DNA of 64,000 nucleotides from assembly GCF_900115345.1 (NCBI RefSeq), contig NZ_FOWC01000016.1:1-64000 (forward strand), written 5' to 3'. Each line of letters opens with the position of its first letter. Position 1 is the stretch's first letter. Below the pieces are notes generated by a model, which did not search any database, had not been told where the DNA came from, and saw only the letters and a list, made by a program, of their open reading frames with translations. The DNA is from Amycolatopsis rubida. GTDB taxonomy: Bacteria > Actinomycetota > Actinomycetes > Mycobacteriales > Pseudonocardiaceae. Made by a program: the position numbers and the translations under genes. Positions 33,859 to 42,366 of this stretch are shown here, one piece after another.

Positions 33859-34497
33859 TTGCCGACCACTGACCGACGGACCCGCCGCACCCGCGGCCTG
33901 CTCCGCGACGCACTGGTGTCGCTGGTGCTCGAACGCGGATACGCCAACGTGACGGTGGAGGACATCACCGAACGGGCCGATCTGGGCCGCGCGACGTTCT
34001 ACAGCCACTACCCGGACAAGGACGCGCTGCTGCGGCACGTCGTCACCGAGCTCCAGGAGGAACTGGACGAACGGCTGCGGCCGCTGGTCCCGGCCTCTTC
34101 AGTGGGCTTCACCGGCAAACCGGCGCTGGAACTGTTCCGGCACGCCCGCGAGAACCGGGATCTCTACCTGCTCATCCTGCGCGGCGAGGGCGACGGCCGG
34201 GCGCTGCGGCAGTTCACCGACGCGCGCATGGACGCGGTGCGCTCGGTGTTCAAGTCCCGCGCCGACCACCACGACGTCACGCCGCGCATCGACCTCGGCG
34301 TGCTGGCCAGGGCGTGGGTCGGGGAACAGCTCGCCGTCCTGCGGTGGTGGCTCGAAACGGACCCAGCGCCGATGTCGGCGGAAGAGGCCACCGGGATGCT
34401 GCAAAACCTTTCGCTGCGCGGCCGCTACTGGGCCAACGGCTTCGAGGGCGACCCGCCCGACCCCGCGCCTACCGGAGCGGATTCACCGCAGTCCTGA
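33859..34497 (+). CDS. TetR-family transcriptional regulator
   Basis: A 212-aa regulator. The helix-turn-helix (about residues 8-52) reads LLRDALVSLVLERGYANVTV ... ADLGRATFYSHYPDKDALLRHV. TTG 33859 is preceded by AAGGGGG. Divergent from the CoA ligase-acyl-CoA dehydrogenase operon and its probable repressor, with an acyl-CoA a likely inducer by analogy with related systems. Confidence 0.87.
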   Translation: MPTTDRRTRRTRGLLRDALVSLVLERGYANVTVEDITERADLGRATFYSHYPDKDALLRHVVTELQEELDERLRPLVPASSVGFTGKPALELFRHARENRDLYLLILRGEGDGRALRQFTDARMDAVRSVFKSRADHHDVTPRIDLGVLARAWVGEQLAVLRWWLETDPAPMSAEEATGMLQNLSLRGRYWANGFEGDPPDPAPTGADSPQS

Positions 34498-34648
34498 GGC
34501 GTTGCCCCGTCTGCCGCCGAGATATCGGCCCACCGCCGGGCAAGCCGTCGGCAAGCTTCGGTAGATCCTCGCCACGGGCACCCCGCCCGGAGCCGCAGCG
34601 GGCACCTGTCCTGGCCGCGGCCGCTGACCGAATCCGCGACGGCCCGGT

Positions 34649-35155
34649 TTAGTCCTGGGCCTCCCCGCGAAGGAGCCGCACCGCCTTCGGGCCCACGCCG
34701 TGCAACGCGAGCAGCTCCGCGTCGCTCCGCTCGGCGATCTGCGCCAGCGTCGTGATCCCCGCACCGTGCAGCGCCCGGGTTGCCGGACTGCCGATCGCCC
34801 TGGGCAAGTCGCCGACCTCCCCCGCCACCGCGGTCCCCGCGGCAGCCACCGGAGCCGCAAGCCGCTTCGGGGCCCGAGCCAGCCACGCGCGCCGCACCCA
34901 GTGGTTGAGCTGCTGCCCGTTGATGTCCTCGATCGGCAACCGTGCCCCCGCCCTGGCGACGCGGCGCGCGGTCGGGTGGGCGGCGCGCAGTTCGTCCACA
35001 TCGGACGGCGTCATCCGGAGCACGACCTGCCGGTCCGGCCGCAGGGCAGCGAACTCCTTGCCCTGCACCGTGAACGCGACCGTGCCGGCAACAGCCAGCT
35101 CGGCCGTCTCCGGGTAGGACAGGGCGGTTCTGCGGAGCTGCGCCGGTGTCGTCAT
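34649..35155 (-). CDS. YjbR/MmcQ-type protein with helix-hairpin-helix end
   Basis: A 168-aa protein. The first 100 residues fit a YjbR/MmcQ (CyaY-like fold) domain, with LRRTALSYPETAELAVAGTV, FTVQGKEFAALRPDRQVVLR and LNHWVRRAWLARAPKRL. The C-terminal 45 residues contain a helix-hairpin-helix of the kind found in DNA-binding proteins (ATRALHGAGITTLAQIAERS, LLALHGVGPKAVRLL). The combination suggests weak DNA or nucleotide contact, but no function is known. ATG 35155; the stop is 151 bases from the TetR end and convergent with it. Confidence 0.8.
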   Translation of the reverse strand: MTTPAQLRRTALSYPETAELAVAGTVAFTVQGKEFAALRPDRQVVLRMTPSDVDELRAAHPTARRVARAGARLPIEDINGQQLNHWVRRAWLARAPKRLAAPVAAAGTAVAGEVGDLPRAIGSPATRALHGAGITTLAQIAERSDAELLALHGVGPKAVRLLRGEAQD

Positions 35156-35201
35156 GCGCTCCAGGCTGGCACGACTGCGCCGCAGCGGCCATTCTGGCGC
35201 C

Positions 35202-35930
35202 TCACAACGCCGCGGCCCCGAGGAAGTCGAACACCGCCTCCCGCAGCTCGACGCCCACCAGCGCACCGCGGTGATCCCCCGCGACCTGCCGCAGCCGCGC
35301 ACCCGGCACGCGCGCCACCAGCTGCTCGATCCCGTGTGCCATGAAGTCCTGCCGCCCCGCGAGGAACAACGTCGGCACTTGCGGAACACCCGCACCCGGA
35401 TCGAACGGCTCGCTCGCCAACCCCTCGACAAGATTCAGCAGCGACTCCGAATCCCCCGCCGCCGCCATCGCCGTGATCGCCCCGGTCAGCGGATCGTCCG
35501 GAGCCGGTCCGCCTCGGACCGCCTGCCGCGCAGCCCCGAGATCAACCGCCGCGAACGGTTCCTGCGGACTCAACCCGCCCAGCACCAACCGCCGCACCGA
35601 CACCTTGGGATGCGAAACGAGATCCCACGCGAGCCGCGCCCCGAGCGAGTAACCGACGACGTCGACCTCTTGCGTGCCAGCACATTCCGCCAACGCGTCC
35701 ACCACCCGAGTCGCGGTCGCCTCCTCGGCTTTCGCGACCCTGGGCCCGCCAGGATGCCCCGCCAACTGCACCACAACCGTCTCCCGCCCGGCGGCCGCCA
35801 GCGGATCGGCCCAGTACTCCGCAGGCCAATCACACGCAGCCGAGGACGCGAACCCATGAATCAGCACGACCGGAGGCCCAGTAACAGGACGCGCGGAAAG
35901 CGTGCGGATGACCGGAAACGCGGAAGTCAT
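35202..35930 (-). CDS. Alpha/beta hydrolase under catabolic-island box A
   Basis: A 242-aa cytoplasmic hydrolase. Oxyanion segment VVLIHGFASSAACDW, nucleophile Ser in VVGYSLGARLAWDL, acidic residue near LFLAGRQDF and catalytic His in VAGDHRGAL are all in order. ATG 35930 is directly preceded by an operator-like box shared with four other promoters of the region, with no room for a ribosome site, so translation may be leaderless. The shared box ties it to the importer and dehydrogenases downstream. Substrate unknown; an ester or lactone would fit. Confidence 0.85.
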   Translation of the reverse strand: MTSAFPVIRTLSARPVTGPPVVLIHGFASSAACDWPAEYWADPLAAAGRETVVVQLAGHPGGPRVAKAEEATATRVVDALAECAGTQEVDVVGYSLGARLAWDLVSHPKVSVRRLVLGGLSPQEPFAAVDLGAARQAVRGGPAPDDPLTGAITAMAAAGDSESLLNLVEGLASEPFDPGAGVPQVPTLFLAGRQDFMAHGIEQLVARVPGARLRQVAGDHRGALVGVELREAVFDFLGAAAL

Positions 35931-35946
35931 TCTACAATCGTAGACA
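35931..35946 (-). promoter_or_regulatory. Island operator box A
   Basis: On the minus strand, TCTACGATTGTAGAA, with five-base arms TCTAC/GTAGA, abuts the hydrolase start codon. It matches boxes B-E (42297, 43400, 44420, 46666). Confidence 0.6.
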
Positions 35947-35971
35947 AAACCCGCCACCCGGTCCAGCGTTC

Positions 35972-36018
35972 CGTGAGGGCCACCCTCATTGACGCTGATC
36001 CCCTGAGTTCCCCTCACG
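35972..36018. repeat. Hairpin repeat, copy 2 (degenerate)
   Basis: CGTGAGGG and CCCTCACG flank a centre related to that of the other copies (CCCTCATTGACGCTGATCCC). Stem only eight bases, so this copy is decayed. It lies in a 380-base gap between the hydrolase start and the TetR stop, which otherwise holds only the hairpin at 36193. Confidence 0.5.
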
Positions 36019-36192
36019 ACTCCGCCGCCGGGCGGGAGGAACCCCTTCACAGACCGCCCCGCCTCCGCACAACTCACCGCGACCACGCACCCCACCCGCG
36101 CGCACCCACCACCCCACCGCAGCCAACGCACCCGCCCGCCCAGGCAGCCACACTCCCCCCGCCCCCGATACGAAGCCAAAAACACGGCGCGA

Positions 36193-36233
36193 GGGTGCTT
36201 GTCAAGGCATCTTTCCCGCCTTGACAAGCACCC
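36193..36233. terminator. Strong hairpin, 15-bp perfect stem
   Basis: GGGTGCTTGTCAAGG pairs exactly with its complement at 36219-36233 around an 11-base loop. It lies about 95 bases beyond the TetR stop and is the likely end of that transcript. The sequence is unrelated to the GTGAGGG hairpins, and its unusually AT-containing stem might also be a protein site. Confidence 0.55.
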
Positions 36234-36326
36234 CCGCGCCGTCGTCACACTCACCCTTCGGGGTGCCCCACCCACCCCGGGCGCAATGTCGCCCCCAGGC
36301 GACGAGCCGCCCTCCCAAGCAGGAAC

Positions 36327-36917
36327 TCAATCCCCGATCCGAGCCATCAACCCGTCCACATAAGCCCGATACCGCCCGGCAACCTTCCCCACCGGATGCA
36401 TCAAACTGGTCACATTCGCCCCGATGGAAACGGCGATAATCTCATCCGCCAACACCCCGATCACCGGAGCATCCGCCGCCTCCCCTTTCCCCCGAGCAGC
36501 AGCGATCCGCACCGTCAGCTCGCCCCGCCAGCTGTCCAGCAAATCCCGATACTGCCGGGCGAGATCCGGATTGGCCACGGAATGCTCCCACAACACCAGC
36601 AAAACCCGAGCCGACGCGATCTGATGCTCGTCGAACGGAATCGCGGCCTCGACGAACCCCCGCAACGACTCCGCGGGCCCCAGCGACGGATCCAGTTCGG
36701 ACATCCGCTGCGACGTCTCCTGCAGCACGCTCTCGAACGTCGCCGCGATAATGCTGTCCTTGCTGGGGAAGTAATGCTTGAGGGCACCGTTCGCGAACCC
36801 GGCCGCGGTCACGATGCTGCGCATCGTGGCAGCCTCGAACCCGCCCTCGATGATCAGCTTCTTGGCGACCTCGACGATCTCCCGTCGTCGCTGATCGTGA
36901 TCGATGACCTTCGGCAT
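36327..36917 (-). CDS. TetR-family regulator of the catabolic island (candidate)
   Basis: A 196-aa regulator. The helix-turn-helix (about residues 8-55) reads RRREIVEVAKKLIIEGGFEA ... FANGALKHYFPSKDSIIAATF, a TetR subgroup related to BetI/RutR-like C-terminal domains. ATG 36917. It sits between the hydrolase with box A and the ABC importer operon, so it is the nearest candidate for the factor that binds boxes A-E. Its own start is covered by a different palindrome (36918-36934). Confidence 0.87.
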   Translation of the reverse strand: MPKVIDHDQRRREIVEVAKKLIIEGGFEAATMRSIVTAAGFANGALKHYFPSKDSIIAATFESVLQETSQRMSELDPSLGPAESLRGFVEAAIPFDEHQIASARVLLVLWEHSVANPDLARQYRDLLDSWRGELTVRIAAARGKGEAADAPVIGVLADEIIAVSIGANVTSLMHPVGKVAGRYRAYVDGLMARIGD

Positions 36918-36934
36918 GGTTACAGACTCTAACC
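36918..36934 (-). promoter_or_regulatory. Palindrome at TetR start
   Basis: GGTTACAGACTCTAACC has five-base arms GGTTA/TAACC and directly adjoins the TetR start codon. It may be an autoregulatory site; it does not match boxes A-E. Confidence 0.4.
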
Positions 36935-37023
36935 CGTATTCTCCCGCGACGAATGTGACCCTGCTCGACCGCCCGCGGGCGCGGCGAGCCCGGAATCCGG
37001 GCACCGGCGAACGCGAGGAGTGC

Positions 37024-37839
37024 TTACCCGAGCCCCAGCCGGGCCGCCCGTCTCTCCGCCTGCCGGGCCGGGTCCGCTACCGGAGCGGCCAGCAGCAGCC
37101 GCCGCGTGTACGGATGCTCCGGTGCCCGGGTAACCACAGCCGTCGGACCCGATTCGACGATCTCTCCTTGGTACAGCACCGAAACCCGGTGACAGATCCG
37201 GTGCACCACGCCCAAGTCGTGCGACACGAACAGGTAAGACACCCCGGTTTCGCGCTGGAGTTCCAGGAACAGATCGAGGATCGTCGCCTGCGTGGTCAGG
37301 TCGAGCGCGCTCACCGGCTCGTCGCACACGATCAGCCGCGGCCGGCGGACCAGCGCCCGGGCGATCGCGATCCGCTGCCGTTGTCCGCCGGAGAACTCCC
37401 CCGGATACCGGTGCACGGCGTCGGCGGGCAGGCGCACCCGGTCGAGCATGTCCGCGACCACCGTCCGGGCTTCCGCGCGCGACGTTCCCGCCACCACCAG
37501 CGGTTCGGCGAGGACTTCGCCGACGGTCATGGTCGGGTCCAGCGAGCCGTACGGGTCCTGGAACACCACCTGGATGTCACTGGCCAGCCGCCGCCGCGTC
37601 GCGCCCCGGGCGTGGGTGATGTCCTCGCCGTCGAAGGTGATCCGGCCGGATTCCGGCGCGGCGAGGCCCAGCACGGCTTTGCCCAAAGTGGACTTCCCCG
37701 ACCCGCTTTCGCCGACCAGCCCGACGCATTCGCCCGGCTTCACCTCCAGCGAGATCCCTTTCAGGGCCCGGAATCGGACCCGGCGGCTGAGCCGATAGTC
37801 GACCACGAGGTCCTCGATCGCGAGCAGCGGTGCGGTCAT
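37024..37839 (-). CDS. Peptide/nickel-type ABC transporter ATPase (DppF-like)
   Basis: A 271-aa ATPase: Walker A GESGSGKST (about residues 42-50), Q-loop VVFQDPYGSLDP, signature FSGGQRQRIAIARAL, Walker B LIVCDEPVSALD and switch SHDLGVV. The PYGSLDP segment and the C-terminal PEHPYTRRLLLAAP are typical of oligopeptide/dipeptide systems. Its ATG overlaps the stop of the fused permease-ATPase gene (ATGA). Last gene of the importer operon. Confidence 0.92.
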   Translation of the reverse strand: MTAPLLAIEDLVVDYRLSRRVRFRALKGISLEVKPGECVGLVGESGSGKSTLGKAVLGLAAPESGRITFDGEDITHARGATRRRLASDIQVVFQDPYGSLDPTMTVGEVLAEPLVVAGTSRAEARTVVADMLDRVRLPADAVHRYPGEFSGGQRQRIAIARALVRRPRLIVCDEPVSALDLTTQATILDLFLELQRETGVSYLFVSHDLGVVHRICHRVSVLYQGEIVESGPTAVVTRAPEHPYTRRLLLAAPVADPARQAERRAARLGLG

Positions 37840-39662
37840 CGCCCGCCCTCCTCTCCGGTCGCGTGGGCAAGGCCGCGGCGTTCCCAGGCTTCGTCCAGCT
37901 CGTCCCGTCCTTCGGTGTCGTCCAGCGACGCGCTGATCAGCTCGGCGGTGTAGGCGTTCTCGGGTGCGCGGAAGATCCGTTCCACCGGACCGGTTTCCAC
38001 GATCCGGCCGTCCTTCATCACCACGACACGGTCGCAGATGTCCGCGACCACGCCGAAGTTGTGCGTGACGATCACCAGCGCCATGCCGTACTCGGCCTGC
38101 AGTTCGCGCAGCAGCTCCAGCACCTCGGCCTGCACCGTCACGTCGAGCGCGGTCGTCGGCTCGTCGGCGACCAGCAGCGACGGCCGCCCGGCCACCGCGC
38201 CGGCGATCAGCACGCGCTGCGCCATGCCGCCGGAGATCTGGTGCGGGTAGCTCGCCATGACGCGGTCCGGGTCAGTGAGGCCGACCCTCTCCAGCACCTC
38301 GCGCGCCCGCTTCTTCGCCGCGGCCTTGTCCAGCCCGTGCACGCGACGCAGCGGCTCGACGAGCTGCTGCCCGATCGGGTAGCACGGGTCGAGGTTCGTC
38401 ATCGGTTCCTGCGGCACGTATCCGATCTCGCGGCCGAGCAGTTTCGCCCGCGCGGCCGCGTTCCCGGCCTCGTGCCCGCCGACCCAGATGCCGTCGGCGA
38501 CGGCGGTCCCGCCGGGCGGCAGGAGGTCGAGCACCGAGAACACCGTCTGTGTCTTCCCGGACCCGGATTCTCCGACGATCCCGAGGACCTCGCCGGGTGC
38601 CGCGTCCAGCGACACCCCGCGCACGACCTCCTTGACGCCCTTGTCGGTCGCGTAGCCGACCCGCAGGTTCTCGATCCGCAGCGCGCAATCCGCTGCCGCG
38701 TGTTCGTGCGCGCCCGAAGCCGTGCGCTCGCCCAGCGCGTCCGGAGCCGGAGCCGCGAGGGCTTCCCGCACCCGGGCCCGGCCCCGGCGAGTCGGCTGTT
38801 CGGCCCGGACACTGACCAGATCAGCGAGCGTCGAGCCCATGAACGCCAACGCGGCGATGGTGACGCCCAGCGCGATCGACGGCCACAGCAGGATCAGCGG
38901 GTACGTCAGCATGTTCAGGAAGCCGTCGTTCATCGTCTGGCCCCAGCTGGGCGTCGACGCCGAGCCGATGCCGAGGAACTGCAGACCGGCCTGCATGCCG
39001 ATGGCGAGCCCGGCGGTCAGCGCGGTCTGCACGATGATCGGCGCGTACACCGCGCGCAGCAGGTGCGTGCGCAGGATCCGCAGCGTGCCGACCCCGGCCA
39101 CGCGCGCGGCGTCGATGTACGGCTCCCGGCGCACCGTGAGCGCGCGGGCGCGGGTGATCCGGTAGTAGCCGGGCGAGAGGAACACGCCGAGCGCGATCAT
39201 CAGCACGGTGAAGTCCTGGCCGGTGCCTGCCGCGACGACCAGCAGCACGATCATCCCGGGCACCGACTGCAAGGCGTCGCTGGTCCAGGAGCAGATCCGG
39301 TCCGTCGCGCCGCCGACGTACCCGGCGACCACGCCGGTCGGGACGCCGAGCACGACGCCGGTGACGCAGGTGATCACGCCGCCGTACAGCGTGGTCCGCG
39401 CGCCGTAGAGCAGCCGGCTGAGGATGTCGCGTCCGGCGGAGTCGCCGCCGAGCAGGTGCCCGTTGCCGGGTTGGGCGTGGGTGAGCGCGAAGTCGACGTG
39501 GTTCGGGTCGTAGGAGGCCAGCCACGGCGCGAACACCGCGGCGACCACGACGAGCGCGAACACGACCAGCGCGACGACGCCGACCGGACGGCGAAAGTAC
39601 CGGCACAGCAAGGAAATCCGCTTCACCGGGGCGAGCGTGGCGGGGAACGGGGCAGCGGTCAT
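37836..39662 (-). CDS. Fused ABC permease (DppC-like) and ATPase (DppD-like)
   Basis: A 608-aa protein with two normally separate subunits. Residues about 1-285 are a DppC-type permease (signal-anchor helix GVVALVVFALVVVAAVFAPW, HLLGGDSAGRDILSRLLYGA, and the EAA-like loop EPYIDAARVAGVGTLRI). After a polar linker (about 285-330) comes an ATPase with Walker A GESGSGKTQ, signature ISGGMAQRVLIAGAV, Walker B LLVADEPTTALD and switch THNFGVV. There is no stop or start between, so the fusion is real in this sequence. ATG 39662 overlaps the upstream permease stop (ATGA). Confidence 0.88.
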   Translation of the reverse strand: MTAAPFPATLAPVKRISLLCRYFRRPVGVVALVVFALVVVAAVFAPWLASYDPNHVDFALTHAQPGNGHLLGGDSAGRDILSRLLYGARTTLYGGVITCVTGVVLGVPTGVVAGYVGGATDRICSWTSDALQSVPGMIVLLVVAAGTGQDFTVLMIALGVFLSPGYYRITRARALTVRREPYIDAARVAGVGTLRILRTHLLRAVYAPIIVQTALTAGLAIGMQAGLQFLGIGSASTPSWGQTMNDGFLNMLTYPLILLWPSIALGVTIAALAFMGSTLADLVSVRAEQPTRRGRARVREALAAPAPDALGERTASGAHEHAAADCALRIENLRVGYATDKGVKEVVRGVSLDAAPGEVLGIVGESGSGKTQTVFSVLDLLPPGGTAVADGIWVGGHEAGNAAARAKLLGREIGYVPQEPMTNLDPCYPIGQQLVEPLRRVHGLDKAAAKKRAREVLERVGLTDPDRVMASYPHQISGGMAQRVLIAGAVAGRPSLLVADEPTTALDVTVQAEVLELLRELQAEYGMALVIVTHNFGVVADICDRVVVMKDGRIVETGPVERIFRAPENAYTAELISASLDDTEGRDELDEAWERRGLAHATGEEGGR

Positions 39663-40600
39663 CGGTCGCGCACCTTCGGGTTGACCCACCCGAGCACGAG
39701 GTCGAGCAGGAAGTTGACGATCACGACGAACACGACGGTCACCGCGGTCAGGCCGAGCAGCACCGGGATGTCCCCGATCTGCGACGCCGACTGCGTCAGG
39801 CTGCCGATCCCCGGCAGGTTGAACACGATCTCCACGACCACCGCGCCGCCGAGCAGGCCGACGAACATCAGCGCCAGCACGGTCAGCGCGGACGGCGAAG
39901 CGTTGCGCAGCACGTGCGTCGTGACCCGGCGCGACGACAGGCCGCGCGCCCGCAGCGTGCGGACGAAGTCCTGATTCGCGACTTGGAGGAAGCCGTTGCG
40001 CAGCTGTTCGGCGATCATCACAATCGCGCCGAGCGACAGCGAGATCGACGGCAGCGCGATCGACCGCAGCCAGCCCGCCACCGACTGGTCCGGCGACACG
40101 TAGCCGACCGCGGGGAACCACTGCAGCTGGATCGCGAACCAGGTGACGAGCACGAGGCTGACCCAGAACCCGGGCAGCGCGAACAGCACGACCGAGGCGA
40201 GCTTCAGCACGCGGTCGAGCACGCCGCCGGGACGCAGCCCGCAGACGACCCCGACGAGCACCCCGAAGATCGCCGCGAGCAGCGTCGCGGCGATGACGAC
40301 CGAAAGCGTCACCGGCACGCGCAGCGCGATCTGTTCGCCGACCGGCTGGAAATTCCGCCAGGAAGTCCCGAAGTCGCCGGTGGCCGCGTGCGACAGCCAG
40401 TCCCAGAACTGGACGAGCAGCGGCCGGTCGTACCCGATCTGGGCGCGCAGCGCCGCCTGCTGCGCGGGGGTCGCGCTGTTGCCGAGCAGACCGGCGGTCG
40501 GGTCCCCCACCGCCGTGTGCGCCAGGAAGAACGTGCCGCTGGTGACCAGCACGAGCAGCAGGATCCCGGACACCAGGCGTTTGACGATGAATGTGAGCAT
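39659..40600 (-). CDS. ABC transporter permease (DppB-like)
   Basis: A 313-aa inner-membrane permease with six helices. Family marks: N-terminal LVSGILLLVLVTSGTFFLAH, the loop DFVRTLRARGLSSRRVTTHV (EAA-like coupling segment), and EIVFNLPGIGSL near the end. Pairs with the DppC-like half of the downstream fusion. ATG 40600 is separated from the binding-protein gene by a 69-base gap that holds a stable hairpin. Confidence 0.92.
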   Translation of the reverse strand: MLTFIVKRLVSGILLLVLVTSGTFFLAHTAVGDPTAGLLGNSATPAQQAALRAQIGYDRPLLVQFWDWLSHAATGDFGTSWRNFQPVGEQIALRVPVTLSVVIAATLLAAIFGVLVGVVCGLRPGGVLDRVLKLASVVLFALPGFWVSLVLVTWFAIQLQWFPAVGYVSPDQSVAGWLRSIALPSISLSLGAIVMIAEQLRNGFLQVANQDFVRTLRARGLSSRRVTTHVLRNASPSALTVLALMFVGLLGGAVVVEIVFNLPGIGSLTQSASQIGDIPVLLGLTAVTVVFVVIVNFLLDLVLGWVNPKVRDR

Positions 40601-40615
40601 GTCGTTCGGCTCCTC

Positions 40616-40657
40616 CCCCGGGTCCGTCCACTGTGGAGTCTTCGGACGGACCCGGGG
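40616..40657 (-). terminator. Intra-operon hairpin after the binding-protein gene
   Basis: CCCCGGGTCCGTCC and its complement (14 bp, perfect) with a 14-base loop lie between the binding-protein stop and the first permease. Such hairpins protect the upstream message or attenuate transcription, giving more binding protein than permease. Confidence 0.6.
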
Positions 40658-40669
40658 ACGACGGGCGCG

Positions 40670-42193
40670 TCAGCCGCGCTGGATGAACCGCAGCGTCGGG
40701 AACATCATGCCGGTGATCGGCGTGACGGTGATGCCCTTGACGCTGAAGTAGAGGTTGTCGGCCTGGTACCAGACGTTCCACCAGGCGAGGTCCACGAGCT
40801 TGGTGTTGAGCTGCTTGAGCGCCGCGGTCTGCGCCGGGCCCGGCTCGGCCTGCTGCGCCTTCTGCACGAGCGCCTTCACCTCCGGGAAGGCCTCCACCGA
40901 CGGATTCGGGTTGTACCACTGCTTCGAGGTGACCTGGTCGGTCAGCGTGGCCATGTCGTTGCCGTCCATCGCGATCACCGCGAGGAACATCGGGTACGTC
41001 GGCGCGTTCTTCTGGTAGTCCGGCATCGACATGTTCTGCCAGTCGACCTTGATGCCCAGCTGCCCGAAGGTCTGCTCGGCGGCGGGCTGCCACGCCTGGA
41101 AGATCGTGGACATCGGCATCTTCAGGCTGAAGCCGCCGGCATACCCGGCTTCGGCGAGCAGCTGCTTGGCCTTCGCGAGGTCGGTCTTGTACTTGCCGTT
41201 GCCCGCCGGGTCGTAGACCTCGCTGCCGCTCGGCCACAGCTGGTCGGTGACCGTGCCAGCGTCGTTGCCGACCGCCTTCAGGATCCCCGCCGCGTCGAAG
41301 GCGTAGGAGATCGCCTGCCGCACGCGCTGGTCGCCGAGCGCCTTCACCTGGCTGCCAGTGCGGTCGGCGAACTGCACGCCGACCCACGACGCCGGCTTCT
41401 TCGCGACGTTCCAGCCGTTCTGCTGCGCCTTCGGGAGGTTGGCCGCGTTGGCGAACTGGACGTTCAGCTGACCGGACAGCATCGCGTTGAAGCTCGCCGC
41501 CTGGTCGGTGATCGGGAACAGCCGCACCGTCGGGAACGGGTAGGTGGCGCTGTCCCAGTGTTTCGCGCGCTTCTTGAAGACGTACTGCGCCTGCGGCTGC
41601 GAGGACGCCTTGTCGAAGGTGTAGGGACCGGAGCCGTCCGGGCCGTTGGCGAGCGAGTTGGCCTTGATCGCCTTGGGCGAGGCCATCCAGCTGCGCCCGA
41701 GGCCCATGAAGTACAGCAGCGCGTCATCGCGTTCGGACAGATGGAGCACGACCGTCGAGGCGTCCTTCGCCTCGACGCTCTTCACGTCGGCGTAGGCCTG
41801 CCCGGAACGAGTACCCGCCTTGAGATGGTCGAGGTTCTCGACCGCCGCGGCGGAGTCGAACTTCTGGCCGTCGTCGAACGCCACGTCGTCGCGCAGGTGC
41901 ATGGTCAGGCTCAGCCGGTCGGCCGACCAGTCCCACGACTTCGCGAGCGCCGGGATCGGCTTGGCGTCCTTGTCCAGGGCGACCAGCGGGTCGTAGACCG
42001 CGGACAGGTACGGGCCGTCGAAGCCGATGTCGGCGTTGGCCGGGTCCCACGACGTCACGTCGAGGAACACGCCCGCCTTCAGCTCGTCGGTGCCCGCGCC
42101 CGTCCCGGCGGCGCCCGAGCCGGTGCATCCGGCGATCGCGAGCAGCGCCGCGGCCGCCGCCGCGAACAACGCCGCTGTCCTTGTCCTCGTCAT
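40670..42193 (-). CDS. ABC substrate-binding lipoprotein, family 5 (DppA/OppA-like)
   Basis: A 507-aa lipoprotein: signal sequence with lipobox AIAGC (Cys23), then an SBP_bac_5 body, e.g. YDPLVALDKDAKPIPALAKS, LRDDVAFDDGQKFDSAAAVE, QRVRQAISYAFDAAGI, AKQLLAEAGYAGGFSL. Family 5 proteins bind peptides, nickel, sugars or opines; the site cannot be read out. First gene of the importer operon, transcribed from a promoter bearing box B. It captures the solute that the co-regulated enzymes presumably degrade. Confidence 0.9.
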   Translation of the reverse strand: MTRTRTAALFAAAAAALLAIAGCTGSGAAGTGAGTDELKAGVFLDVTSWDPANADIGFDGPYLSAVYDPLVALDKDAKPIPALAKSWDWSADRLSLTMHLRDDVAFDDGQKFDSAAAVENLDHLKAGTRSGQAYADVKSVEAKDASTVVLHLSERDDALLYFMGLGRSWMASPKAIKANSLANGPDGSGPYTFDKASSQPQAQYVFKKRAKHWDSATYPFPTVRLFPITDQAASFNAMLSGQLNVQFANAANLPKAQQNGWNVAKKPASWVGVQFADRTGSQVKALGDQRVRQAISYAFDAAGILKAVGNDAGTVTDQLWPSGSEVYDPAGNGKYKTDLAKAKQLLAEAGYAGGFSLKMPMSTIFQAWQPAAEQTFGQLGIKVDWQNMSMPDYQKNAPTYPMFLAVIAMDGNDMATLTDQVTSKQWYNPNPSVEAFPEVKALVQKAQQAEPGPAQTAALKQLNTKLVDLAWWNVWYQADNLYFSVKGITVTPITGMMFPTLRFIQRG

Positions 42194-42296
42194 TGAGTCC
42201 CTCTCTCAGGGTGCTGGACCGCCGGCGGGATCGCTCGGCGCCCCGCCGGGAACGGCGGGCCTGCGAGTGCGGCCCGGCTCGCCGTGGTGCGGGATA

Positions 42297-42312
42297 GTCT
42301 ACGATTGTCGGC
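42297..42312 (-). promoter_or_regulatory. Island operator box B
   Basis: GTCTACGATTGTCGGC lies 104 bases upstream of the binding-protein start. Extended symmetry TAG-C-AC....GT-G-CTA. Same core as boxes A, C, D, E. Confidence 0.6.
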
Positions 42313-42366
42313 TAAAAAATCAACGGGCCGGATGCGTTTGTTATCTCCCGGCCTCGCGGGCCGTTT

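Noticed and set aside
39663..41387. Upstream open frame making a 1183-codon ORF ahead of the permease-ATPase fusion
   Set aside because: The extra part overlaps the DppB permease and binding-protein genes and has random G+C-rich composition; MTAAPF at 39662 is the real start.
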